From the NCBI RefSeq assembly GCF_900143545.1, contig NZ_FREV01000003.1:186001-250000 (forward strand): DNA of 64,000 nucleotides, written 5' to 3'. Under the pieces are notes generated by a model. The model was not told the origin of the DNA and did no database searches. It saw only the letters and a program-made list of their open reading frames with translations. The translations under genes and the position numbers were made by a program. Source of the stretch: Loktanella sp. Alg231-35. GTDB lineage: Bacteria; Pseudomonadota; Alphaproteobacteria; Rhodobacterales; Rhodobacteraceae. Positions 1 to 8,829 of this stretch are shown in pieces; position 1 is the stretch's first letter, and every line of letters begins with the position of its first letter.

Positions 1-1361
1 GGGTATCCGGCGACAGCAACCGGGTCTTGCAGGCGCGGTAATTCAACCTGCAACGTGGCAACGTCCAAGGGGGCTAGATCCTCAAGCGGGCGCAGCAGCG
101 ATACGCCAAGTGCCGCATCACTGATGATAATCTCGGCCTCCTGCTCTCGGTCCAACGTGATCCGGTCGCAGTCTTCTATGGCATCCGGTGTTGTCACAAC
201 ATGCCCGGTGCCAGAGGCATAAAACCCGGTACGCGACAGGCGCGGCCGCCGGATGTTCAACCCCGAGACCATATCGATGGACTGCACATCCGTGGCGGGC
301 ACCAAGTTGGCGTCCAAGACACCGTCCAATCGGGTGAAACTTTCGCGCATCACTTCGATCACCCGACTGCGGCGGTTCTCGTCACCCGCAGGCCAGACAA
401 GGGTAAAGCCTTTGATCTCGCCATCCTGCAAGGACACGGTGGTGAAGGAATGAATGTCCTCATCAACTCCTTCGATAAAGAAACCGTTGCTGCGAAAGGC
501 GCGTTCGCCCTCAAAGGGGATAATCTCAAGCGTTTGCATGACCTCGTAAAGGCCACGCATCTTGCCGGCATCGCCGCGTTGCGAAATTAGCATCAGCCGG
601 GCGCCCGGAATTGAAGCGGTCGCGTCATATTGGGCAAAGGGGGGTTGGTATTGGGCAAATGAAACGGCGGCTGTTGGTACCTCCAGCGCGATGCCAGCGG
701 CATCATCGCGGATCATCTGCATATCAACTTCGGACAACACCGCGTTGTATTGCTTTAGCAGCAAACCGCGCTGGCTTGTGGTCAGAACACCGGTGCCCTG
801 TTGCAGATTGTCCAACTGCCAGCTTTCCATAGATGCACGGGTACCACGCCCGAATGATCCGTCGATGGCCGCACTATAGTAACCACCCCAAGCAAGCGCC
901 TTTTGCAGCTCTTGGCGGTCTTCGCGGGTTAGTGCGGCTTCCGAGGACCGCGCCTCGCGCAGGGTTTCCTGCGGCGCGGTGATCGGGTTCACGGCGGGGC
1001 GGATAGGTTCCACTGGGGTCTCAGCCGCGCGCGGGGCGCCGCCGCCGATGGGCCAAAACTGTTGTTCAAATCGGCGGCCATTTTGCAGATAACTGTCAGA
1101 TGGAATTTGCCGTGTCGCCAACAAACGCGAGAGTTCCTGCCGGGCGAGCGCCTCGGAGTAAGGGCCAAGCACGATGCCATAAAACCCACGCCCCAGATAA
1201 TAACCCTCTACATCATCAAACTGACGCGCATAAAGCCGGGCGCGTTCCTGCGCCTGCGCCAGTGTCTGGCGCGCCTCAATCTGAACCCAGAATGTATCTT
1301 GCGCCTTGGCAGCAAGAGGCAGGACAAGAAAGACAAGAACGGTGGCAAGCGTTCTGAACAT
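1..1361 (-). CDS. SPOR / peptidoglycan-binding / trypsin-like protein (partial, runs off window)
   Basis: Translated from the minus strand with ATG at 1359-1361; the C-terminus lies beyond base 1. About 453 residues are visible. A signal peptide of about 21 residues is followed by a SPOR-like domain (about 22-105), a peptidoglycan_binding_1-like segment (about 150-215, with DGSFGRGTRASM) and a trypsin-like start (from about 375, around GFYASGTGHVV). An envelope location is inferred. Where trypsin-like proteins usually carry the catalytic His (pattern LTNAHVV) this one reads VTTPDAI, so the His seems to be Asp. The Asp-containing strand (SDAALGVSLLRP) is recognisable; the Ser region is outside the window. 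It may be a non-catalytic protease-fold protein. Confidence 0.8.
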   Translation of the reverse strand, partial: MFRTLATVLVFLVLPLAAKAQDTFWVQIEARQTLAQAQERARLYARQFDDVEGYYLGRGFYGIVLGPYSEALARQELSRLLATRQIPSDSYLQNGRRFEQQFWPIGGGAPRAAETPVEPIRPAVNPITAPQETLREARSSEAALTREDRQELQKALAWGGYYSAAIDGSFGRGTRASMESWQLDNLQQGTGVLTTSQRGLLLKQYNAVLSEVDMQMIRDDAAGIALEVPTAAVSFAQYQPPFAQYDATASIPGARLMLISQRGDAGKMRGLYEVMQTLEIIPFEGERAFRSNGFFIEGVDEDIHSFTTVSLQDGEIKGFTLVWPAGDENRRSRVIEVMRESFTRLDGVLDANLVPATDVQSIDMVSGLNIRRPRLSRTGFYASGTGHVVTTPDAIEDCDRITLDREQEAEIIISDAALGVSLLRPLEDLAPLDVATLQVELPRLQDPVAVAGY

Positions 1362-1535
1362 AGTAACCTCGGCAGCAAATCGAACCTTGCTAGGGTGATT
1401 GGCGTTGTCCGCGCTCAGACGCAAGCATAACCGCACCTTTGACGCGCATTTGATCGCATTAAATCCAAAGCCGTTGCCTAATTGACCCTTGCCGCGCAGC
1501 ACCCTATTGCAGGGGCAAAGCACATGAGGGCCACG

Positions 1536-2456
1536 ATGGCAGATAAACCACGCAGTTTTCAGGAGATCATCCTGCGGCTTCAGACCTATTGGGCGTCCAA
1601 GGGTTGCGCGATCTTGCAACCCTACGACATGGAAGTGGGGGCTGGGACGTTCCACCCGGCCACAACCCTGCGCGCGCTGGGCAGCAACCATTGGGCAGCG
1701 GCCTATGTGCAGCCCTCGCGCCGCCCCACCGATGGGCGTTATGGCGAAAACCCCAACCGTTTGCAGCATTATTATCAGTATCAGGTGCTGATCAAACCTT
1801 CGCCGCCGGACCTGCAAGACCTCTACCTTGGCTCGCTTGAGGCTATCGGCATTGACGCGGCCATGCACGACATCCGCTTTGTCGAGGACGACTGGGAAAG
1901 CCCGACACTGGGTGCATGGGGTCTTGGCTGGGAAGTTTGGTGTGATGGCATGGAAGTCAGCCAGTTCACTTATTTCCAACAGGTCGGCGGGCATGACTGC
2001 AAACCTGTATCGGGAGAGCTGACCTACGGGCTAGAGCGTCTGGCGATGTATGTCCTTAACGTCGATCACGTCATGGACATGCCGTTCAACGACCCGCAAA
2101 CGCAGATCCCGCTGACCTACGGCGATATCTTCAAACAGACCGAGCAGGAATACGCCCGCTGGAACTTTGATATCGCAGATACGGATGTGCTTTTGCAGCA
2201 CTTTGTAGATGCCGAAGCCGAATGTCAGCGCATCCTTGACGCCCCTGTCGACGACCCCAAAACCGGCCTTAAGATCATCATGGCCCACCCAGCCTATGAC
2301 CAATGCATCAAAGCGTCCCATGTGTTCAACCTGTTGGACGCGCGCGGTGTGATTTCTGTCACTGAACGGCAGGCCTATATCGGCCGGGTGCGTGCACTGG
2401 CCAAGGCCTGCGCCGATGCCTTTGTGCAAACAGAGGCGGGCGGGGCGGCGGCCTGA
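1536..2456 (+). CDS. glyQ: Glycyl-tRNA synthetase alpha subunit
   Basis: Alpha subunit of the tetrameric (alpha2beta2) bacterial glycyl-tRNA synthetase, which activates glycine and charges tRNA-Gly in the cytoplasm. The product matches the GlyQ family along its length: [17 protein letters not shown] near the start, EVGAGTFHP and TLRALG around residues 30-45, and [19 protein letters not shown] about 130-150. The frame is open from 1482, but starting at 1536 ([16 protein letters not shown] upstream) gives 306 residues, close to the usual family length; 1524 is an alternative. The stop overlaps the next start by one base, in an operon with DUF6446 and glyS. Confidence 0.95.
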   Translation: MADKPRSFQEIILRLQTYWASKGCAILQPYDMEVGAGTFHPATTLRALGSNHWAAAYVQPSRRPTDGRYGENPNRLQHYYQYQVLIKPSPPDLQDLYLGSLEAIGIDAAMHDIRFVEDDWESPTLGAWGLGWEVWCDGMEVSQFTYFQQVGGHDCKPVSGELTYGLERLAMYVLNVDHVMDMPFNDPQTQIPLTYGDIFKQTEQEYARWNFDIADTDVLLQHFVDAEAECQRILDAPVDDPKTGLKIIMAHPAYDQCIKASHVFNLLDARGVISVTERQAYIGRVRALAKACADAFVQTEAGGAAA

Positions 2457-2971
2457 TGGCAAGGATATTCATCGTGATCATGCTTCTGATCGGGGCCGCA
2501 GCTGGTGGTCTGCTGTATTACCAACAGGTCTATGCCTACTACGAAGAGGTGCAGGCAGAGACAGTAATGCTCACCTCTGTTGCAACGGGCACGCCTGAGC
2601 CCATCGTTGTGACAGGGTTTGAGGGCATTGATGCCGACAGCAGCCCGCTGCGCTATCGCGCCTGTTTCCAGATGCCGCTAAGCCAGGCAACGCTGACCGA
2701 AACATTTGTGATCGTGGATCAGGCCGAACCACGCGTGGCCCCACCTTGGTTTGACTGCTTTGATGCGGAACAAATCGGCGCTGACCTGCAAGCCGACGCC
2801 ATCGCCTTTCTGGGCACCGAAAACATCGTCTATGGCATTGATCGCATCATTGCCGTCTACCCGGACGGGCGCGGCTATGCCTGGCACCAGATCAACGCCT
2901 GCGGCGAAGTTGTGTTCGACGGCAATCGCCCCCCTGAAAACTGCCCATCCCTTCCTGAAAGCCAGAATTGA
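2456..2971 (+). CDS. DUF6446 family protein between glyQ and glyS
   Basis: A 171-residue protein with an N-terminal hydrophobic helix (about 4-24) that looks like a membrane anchor or uncleaved signal, followed by a soluble domain with four cysteines (RYRACFQMP, WFDCFD, NACGEV, PENCP). It resembles DUF6446 proteins, which I recall sitting between glyQ and glyS in Rhodobacterales; the function is unknown. It overlaps glyQ by one base (TGATG) and glyS by one base, so translational coupling with the synthetase subunits is likely. The hydrophobic N-terminus argues against its being a synthetase subunit. Confidence 0.8.
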   Translation: MARIFIVIMLLIGAAAGGLLYYQQVYAYYEEVQAETVMLTSVATGTPEPIVVTGFEGIDADSSPLRYRACFQMPLSQATLTETFVIVDQAEPRVAPPWFDCFDAEQIGADLQADAIAFLGTENIVYGIDRIIAVYPDGRGYAWHQINACGEVVFDGNRPPENCPSLPESQN

Positions 2972-5247
2972 TGCCTGATCTTCTGATTGAACTTTTCTCC
3001 GAAGAAATCCCCGCACGGATGCAAACCCGTGCAGCGGATGATCTGCGCAAACTGGTGACGGACGGTCTGGTCGAGGCTGGATTGACCTATGCCGGGGCCG
3101 CCGGGTTTTCGACGCCGCGCCGCCTGACGCTGTCACTTGACGGGCTGACCGCAGAAAGCAAGGCAGTGCGTGAAGAACGCAAAGGCCCCAAGGTCGGCGC
3201 GCCTGACAAAGCCATCGAAGGGTTCCTGCGCGGGGCCGGTGTGGCCCGCGATGACCTTGAGGTACGCGATGACAAAAAGGGGCAGGTCTATTTTGCCGTC
3301 ATCGAGAAACCGGGCCGCTTGGCCGCTGATATCATCGCTGAAGTGCTCGAAAAATCCGTGCGCAACTTCCCATGGCCCAAGTCGATGCGCTGGGGCACAG
3401 GCAGCCTGAAATGGGTGCGCCCACTGCATTCCATCCTGTGCATTCTGTCTGATGAGGCCGGAACCGAAGTTGTGCCGCTTGATGTTGATGGGATCACCTC
3501 TGGCAACACCACGCGCGGGCACCGTTTCCTTGCGCCGAATTCATTTTCTGTTGCGTCATTTGATGATTACGAGGCGAAGTTGAAGCGCGCCAATGTCGTG
3601 CTGCGCGCCGACGAACGGGCCGAGGCGATCTGGAACGAGGCGACAACGCAGGCCTTTGCGCTGGGCCTTGAGGTGGTCGAAGACCGTGGATTGTTGGCAG
3701 AGGTTGCGGGGCTCGTCGAATGGCCTGTTGTTCTGTTGGGCCGCATTGACGATGATTTTCTGGGCCTGCCGCCCGAGGTGCTGCAAACCTCAATGAAAGA
3801 GCACCAGAAGTTCTTTTCGGTGCGCAACCCCAAGACGGGCCGGATTGAGCGTTTTGTGACCGTCGCCAACATGGAAACGGCGGACAATGGCGCGACGATC
3901 CTGGCGGGTAACCAAAAGGTGCTGTCGGCGCGTCTGGCGGATGCAAAGTTCTTTTGGGAAAATGACCTGCGGGTGGCGAAAGCGGGGATGGAACCTTGGT
4001 TGGAGAGTCTGTCCAACGTGACCTTCCATAACAAACTAGGCTCACAGAAAGACCGGATCGAACGGATCGCCGCACTGGCCCGCGAAGTCGCACCCAGCGT
4101 GGGCGCTGATCCTGATCTGGCAGAGCAAGCGGCACGCGTCGCCAAGGCCGATCTGTCGTCTGAAATGGTCTATGAATTCCCCGAATTGCAGGGGCTAATG
4201 GGGCGGTATTATGCGGCAGAGGCAGGCTTGCCTGCGGATGTGGCAGCGGCCTGTGAAGAACATTATTCCCCGCTGGGCCCGTCAGATGACGTGCCGACAG
4301 CGCCGGTATCCGTAGCCGTGGCGCTGGCCGATAAGATCGACACGTTGACAGGGTTCTGGGCGATTGATGAGAAACCAACCGGGAGCAAAGACCCGTTTGC
4401 GCTGCGCCGCGCGGCGCTGGGGGTTATTCGGTTGGTGTTGGACGGCAAGTCATCAGTGAAGCTTGATGAAGTGGTTCAGTTTCATAGTCGAGCTTTATAT
4501 GCTTCACTGGTTTTGAATGATAGAGCAAGTGTATTGAATGACTCGACATTGGACGAGGAACACTGGATCCTTGGTGCTAATAAGGCCATGCCGGACGGTA
4601 CGATTTTGGCTCTTTCCGTACCGGAAATATTTGAAAGAGTAGATGCGCTGAATGTCAGTCTATCTCGTGATCTTGACTGGCAAGCAATTAGGATAACTTC
4701 CGCGAAAGTAATTGCGAAGGAACTCCTCTCCTTCTTCCACGACCGCCTCAAAGTCTTCCTCCGTGACAAGGGCATCCGCCACGACATCATCGACGCCTGC
4801 ATCGCGATGCCCGGTAACGACGACCTGACCCTGCTGGTCAAACGGGCCGAGGCCCTTGCAGAAACCCTCGCCACCGATGACGGTGAAAACCTGCTGCAAG
4901 GCTTCAAGCGCGCCAATAACATCCTCAGCCAAGCCGAGGAAAAGGATGGCGTCGAATACTCCTATGGCGCCGATATCAAATTCGCCGAACATGACGCCGA
5001 AAAGGCACTTTTCGCCGCTCTTGATGCTGCGGACGCAAAAATTGTCCCGGCCATGGAAGCGGAAGATTTCAGCACCGCAATGACCGCTATGGCAGCACTT
5101 CGCGGGCCGATTGATGCCTTTTTCACCGATGTGCAGGTGAACGCCGACAGTCAGGTTTTACGCCGCAACAGGCTTAACCTGCTGTCACGTATCAGGAATA
5201 TCTGCCTTTCCGTCGCTGATCTGACCAAGATCGAAGGCACGTCATAA
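2971..5247 (+). CDS. glyS: Glycyl-tRNA synthetase beta subunit
   Basis: Beta subunit of glycyl-tRNA synthetase, working with GlyQ. The start MPDLLIELFSEEIPARMQ, SMKEHQKFFSVRN and DPFALRRAALGVIRL are typical GlyS stretches, and the C-terminal anticodon-binding region ends in NRLNLLSRIRN. ATG at 2971 is preferred over the in-frame TTG at 2968 because it matches the family N-terminus. At 758 residues it is longer than typical forms of about 690. The extra length sits at residues about 491-585 (bases about 4441-4725), where base composition and codon use change sharply (many AGA, ATA and TTA codons) while the frame stays open. Confidence 0.95.
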   Translation: MPDLLIELFSEEIPARMQTRAADDLRKLVTDGLVEAGLTYAGAAGFSTPRRLTLSLDGLTAESKAVREERKGPKVGAPDKAIEGFLRGAGVARDDLEVRDDKKGQVYFAVIEKPGRLAADIIAEVLEKSVRNFPWPKSMRWGTGSLKWVRPLHSILCILSDEAGTEVVPLDVDGITSGNTTRGHRFLAPNSFSVASFDDYEAKLKRANVVLRADERAEAIWNEATTQAFALGLEVVEDRGLLAEVAGLVEWPVVLLGRIDDDFLGLPPEVLQTSMKEHQKFFSVRNPKTGRIERFVTVANMETADNGATILAGNQKVLSARLADAKFFWENDLRVAKAGMEPWLESLSNVTFHNKLGSQKDRIERIAALAREVAPSVGADPDLAEQAARVAKADLSSEMVYEFPELQGLMGRYYAAEAGLPADVAAACEEHYSPLGPSDDVPTAPVSVAVALADKIDTLTGFWAIDEKPTGSKDPFALRRAALGVIRLVLDGKSSVKLDEVVQFHSRALYASLVLNDRASVLNDSTLDEEHWILGANKAMPDGTILALSVPEIFERVDALNVSLSRDLDWQAIRITSAKVIAKELLSFFHDRLKVFLRDKGIRHDIIDACIAMPGNDDLTLLVKRAEALAETLATDDGENLLQGFKRANNILSQAEEKDGVEYSYGADIKFAEHDAEKALFAALDAADAKIVPAMEAEDFSTAMTAMAALRGPIDAFFTDVQVNADSQVLRRNRLNLLSRIRNICLSVADLTKIEGTS

Positions 5248-5318
5248 AACTGTAAACATTGCTATACACCGGCGGGGTTTCTCCCCTATGCTGCGCTTGA
5301 ACAATCAATGGTGCCGCA

Positions 5319-7868
5319 GTGCAGCAACAGACAACATATGGTCCGCTGACCCTGATCACATCCACAGCACCCATGTCGGCGGCGGTGCATGGTGGGCGTG
5401 CGAAATGTCTGCAACGGCTGATCCGTCTGGACATGCCCGTACCCGTGACGGTCGCGCTGTCCTTTGATGCGGTGCATGAGGCGGCACTGGGCAATCTGCC
5501 TGATATGGATCAACTGATCGCACCTTTCGGGGCTGATCCGCTGCTGTCCGTGCGCCCCTCTAGCCTGAACCCAGATTGGGGCGGGCCAAGTGCCATATTG
5601 AACGTTGGGATGAACGATACTTGCCACGCCATGCTGTCCGAACGGATGGGCGTGCAGGCCGCCACCAAGATGTATCTGCGTTTCATCCAGTCCTATGCGA
5701 TCCACGTCGCCCGGCTGGACCCCGATGAGTTTTATCTGCCCGATGTGGCCGACGCCTCTAGCCTGAAGGCGATGCTGAATACCTTTGAGTTTGAAACGGA
5801 CACGCCGTTTCCTCAGGACGTCTCTGTGCAATTGGCCGAAGTGCTGCGCTCTATGGCGCGGGCATGGGACGGCACAACCGCGCGGCTGCTTCGTGAGGCG
5901 AAGGGCGCGCCTGTTGATGCAGGCCTCGGTTTGGTCGTGCAGGCGATGGCCATTGGCATGGGCGAAGACGAAAGCGGGCAGGGCGTTATCCAATTTGTCG
6001 ATAGCACCTCGGGTGAGCCAAAGATCATTGGCCGTTATGTCAGCGAAGGCCAGATCAAAGGCCGCGATGTGGCCCCCGATGCCGAAGGCGCGATCTACCT
6101 GACCCGCGATCCGCGTGGCCCGTCGCTCGAAGATTTGTGCCCCGCGCAATACGCCGAGCTGGTATCTTATGGCGATATCTGTCGCCGCCGATTGCGCGAA
6201 GAGATGGAAGTGAAGTTCACGCTGCACGATGGTGCGGTCCAGATTCTGGACGCGATCCGGGTGCAGCGGTCTTCGCGCGCTTCGGTCGCGATTGCCGTGG
6301 CTTTGGCGACAGATCAGGTGATCCCCCGCGAAGAAGCAGTGATGCGGGTTGAGCCTGCGGCGCTGTCGGAGCTGCTGCACCGGCAGGTCGATCCTGACGC
6401 GGACCGCGATGTGATCGTCAGCGGAATTGCCGCAAGCCCCGGTGCCGCGACCGGCCGGATTGTTCTGACCGCGCAGGATGCGCAGGCCAGTGCCGCGCGT
6501 AGCGAGGCCTGCGTGCTGGTGCGTCGCGAAACCACGCCAGAGGACATTCGGGGCATGCATGCCGCACAGGCCGTTCTTACGATGCGCGGCGGGGTGACCA
6601 GCCATGCGGCGGTGATTGGCCGTGGCTTGGGCGTGCCTTGTGTTGTGGGTGCCTCTGACCTGACGATTGACCTTAAGAAAGGCCGCATCGTTTGCCCAAA
6701 TGGGCGCGAATTTCGCACTGGCGACCGCATCACCGTTGATGGCACCACAGGCCAGATCCTTGCAGGTGAGCCGCCGATGTTAGAGGCCGCACTTGATGGC
6801 GCCTTTGGCACGCTGCTGGAATGGGCCGACGAATTCCGCGACATTGGCGTGCGCGCCAATGCCGATACCCCAGCCGATGCGCAGACCGCCCGTAACTTTG
6901 CCGCCGAAGGCATTGGCCTTTGCCGGACCGAGCATATGTTCTTTGACGGTGACCGTTTGGGTGTCATGCGCGAGATGATCTTTGCCGAGGAAAGCGATGA
7001 CCGCCGCGCGGTTCTTGACCGTCTTCTGCCAATGCAGCGCGCCGATTTTCAGGCCTTATTCGAGATTATGGCAGGCGAGACCGTCTGCGTCCGCCTGTTT
7101 GACCCGCCGCTCCATGAATTCCTGCCATCTGATAAGGCGGGTCTGCGCGATCTGGCCGAACAGGTAGCCTTGCCCTTGCCCGAAGTGGCCGAGCGTGTGA
7201 ACGCGCTGACCGAATACAACCCCATGCTGGGCATGCGCGGCGTGCGTCTGGGTATCGCCATCCCTGAGATCTACGACATGCAGGCCCGCGCCATCTTTGA
7301 GGCGCTGGTGGCTGTCGGCAAGAAAGGCATCACGATCAAGGTTGAGATCATGATCCCGCTTGTCAGTGCGATGCGCGAGGTCGAGCTGATGAAGGCCCGC
7401 ATCGATGGTGTGGCCAATGCCGTCTGGGCGCGCACCAAGACACATGCCGAATACCGGCTGGGTGTGATGGTGGAAACACCACGCGGCGCGTTGCGTGCGC
7501 AAGATATTGCGGAACATGCGCAGTTCCTCTCCTTTGGCACCAATGATCTGACCCAGATGACCTATGGGTTGTCGCGCGATGACGCGGGGCGGTTTATGTC
7601 GTCTTATGTCCAGCAGGGTGTTTATGCCGAAGATCCGTTTCACACCCTCGATATCGAAGGGGTGGGCGAGCTTATCTCGCTCGGTGCGGAACGAGGGCGG
7701 CTGGGGCGGCCTGATGTGGTTCTGGCAATCTGTGGCGAGCATGGCGGGACACGCCCGGCCATCGCATTTTGCCGCCAGCACAAGTTCGATTATGTCTCTT
7801 GTTCACCATTTCGTGTGCCGGTTGCGCGACTCACCGCTGCACAGTTGGCCCTCGCAGAGCGGGTATGA
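5319..7868 (+). CDS. Pyruvate phosphate dikinase-like protein with degenerate ATP-grasp half
   Basis: An 849-residue protein of the PPDK/PEP-utilising family with a GTG start; no in-frame ATG lies nearby. The central phosphohistidine domain (GGVTSHAAVIGRG, His about 429) and the C-terminal PEP/pyruvate barrel are well kept: GIGLCRTEHMFF, RLFDPPLHEFLP, GVMVETPRGAL, SFGTNDLTQMTYGLSRDDA and CGEHGG (Cys about 805). The N-terminal nucleotide-binding half is eroded: the usual SVRSGA...MPGMMDT reads SVRPSS...DWGGPSAI, the GGKGANL-type loop is GGRAKCL, and the RDP element is VDS. The PEP/pyruvate half-reaction could persist, but ATP-dependent phosphorylation is doubtful. The gene lies 71 bases after glyS, probably in the same operon. 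Confidence 0.85.
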   Translation: MQQQTTYGPLTLITSTAPMSAAVHGGRAKCLQRLIRLDMPVPVTVALSFDAVHEAALGNLPDMDQLIAPFGADPLLSVRPSSLNPDWGGPSAILNVGMNDTCHAMLSERMGVQAATKMYLRFIQSYAIHVARLDPDEFYLPDVADASSLKAMLNTFEFETDTPFPQDVSVQLAEVLRSMARAWDGTTARLLREAKGAPVDAGLGLVVQAMAIGMGEDESGQGVIQFVDSTSGEPKIIGRYVSEGQIKGRDVAPDAEGAIYLTRDPRGPSLEDLCPAQYAELVSYGDICRRRLREEMEVKFTLHDGAVQILDAIRVQRSSRASVAIAVALATDQVIPREEAVMRVEPAALSELLHRQVDPDADRDVIVSGIAASPGAATGRIVLTAQDAQASAARSEACVLVRRETTPEDIRGMHAAQAVLTMRGGVTSHAAVIGRGLGVPCVVGASDLTIDLKKGRIVCPNGREFRTGDRITVDGTTGQILAGEPPMLEAALDGAFGTLLEWADEFRDIGVRANADTPADAQTARNFAAEGIGLCRTEHMFFDGDRLGVMREMIFAEESDDRRAVLDRLLPMQRADFQALFEIMAGETVCVRLFDPPLHEFLPSDKAGLRDLAEQVALPLPEVAERVNALTEYNPMLGMRGVRLGIAIPEIYDMQARAIFEALVAVGKKGITIKVEIMIPLVSAMREVELMKARIDGVANAVWARTKTHAEYRLGVMVETPRGALRAQDIAEHAQFLSFGTNDLTQMTYGLSRDDAGRFMSSYVQQGVYAEDPFHTLDIEGVGELISLGAERGRLGRPDVVLAICGEHGGTRPAIAFCRQHKFDYVSCSPFRVPVARLTAAQLALAERV

Positions 7869-8064
7869 CCGCCGTGCAACACTAGATGTTGTGTCTTTTT
7901 GGCCGCAGATTGGCCTATTTCTACGAAATAGTCCGTTGTAATCGCAGGTTGTGTTGCCGCTTTGCCAACAGTCCAGAGCGAGGGGTAGACGCAAACGTCA
8001 CCTTCGGTTAGAGACCACGGCGCTAGCGCGGAGCATTTCCGCGTGTTTCCTGGGTGGGAAAGAA

Positions 8065-8733
8065 ATGTTGACTGTACGGACGATTTTCGCCGTGATTTCT
8101 GCGGCAATGATGGCTTTTGCGGCAACCGCTGCAACTGCCGATGAACTACTCGCAAGCCGTTTGGGCGCGATTTTGGGCCAGGAGCGTCAGGCGCTCTCTG
8201 TTGTTCCCGACGCCCGATTGAGCATGCTGACAAGCCTACCACCAGCCAATGAACGGGGTGTCGATACCACAAATCGCCTGATCTATGATCGCGATTTTCT
8301 GGCGGAACAACCTGCGGCTTCTGGTGGCGACCAATGGGAATGTCTGGCCGAGGCGCTATATTTTGAGGCGCGCGGTGAATCTGTGCGCGGCATGTTTGCC
8401 GTGGGCGAGGTGATCCTGAACCGCGTAGATACTGATGCGTACCCAGACACTTTGTGTGGTGTGATCAATCAGGGCACAGGACGTCGGTATGCCTGCCAGT
8501 TTACCTACACTTGTGATGGCCGCGCCGAAACAATCGGCGACCCACGGTCATGGGAACGCGTCGGCAAGGTTGCTCGCATCCTGATCGATGGTGCCCCGCG
8601 TGCCCTGACCGGTGGTGCGACGCATTATCATACCAAGGCGGTGAACCCGTCCTGGGCGCGTCGGTTCCCACGCACCGCATCGATTGGGTCGCACTACTTC
8701 TATCGCCAGCCAATCCGCACGGCGTCCAAGTAA
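8065..8733 (+). CDS. Cell wall hydrolase, SleB family (Hydrolase_2)
   Basis: A 222-residue exported protein. An N-terminal signal peptide (about 1-27, ending near ATAATADE) precedes a SleB/Hydrolase_2 domain from about residue 90 to the end, with the family's ECLAEALYFEARGE, GEVILNRV, CQFTYTCDG, ATHYHT and SHYFYR stretches. The Glu of EARGE is the expected catalytic residue. This family cleaves peptidoglycan glycan strands. ATG at 8065 is chosen because it is followed at once by the signal peptide and preceded by a GGGAAAGA purine run; the frame is open further upstream but that part is not signal-like. Confidence 0.85.
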   Translation: MLTVRTIFAVISAAMMAFAATAATADELLASRLGAILGQERQALSVVPDARLSMLTSLPPANERGVDTTNRLIYDRDFLAEQPAASGGDQWECLAEALYFEARGESVRGMFAVGEVILNRVDTDAYPDTLCGVINQGTGRRYACQFTYTCDGRAETIGDPRSWERVGKVARILIDGAPRALTGGATHYHTKAVNPSWARRFPRTASIGSHYFYRQPIRTASK

Positions 8734-8829
8734 CGTCGCATGACGCAGGGTGGGCGTCGTCCCTGACGCTTGCCGCCTCGCTTGCGTCCTTGTATCTCGG
8801 ACAGGCCTGATACAGCGACGGACTGCCCT

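Noticed and set aside
3494..4378. Minus-strand open frame of 294 codons opposite glyS
   Set aside because: Pro/Arg/Ser-rich shadow of a conserved synthetase gene.
5286..6605. Long minus-strand open frame of 439 codons
   Set aside because: It lies fully antisense to the well-conserved PPDK-like gene and has a His/Arg/Gln-rich composition typical of shadow frames.
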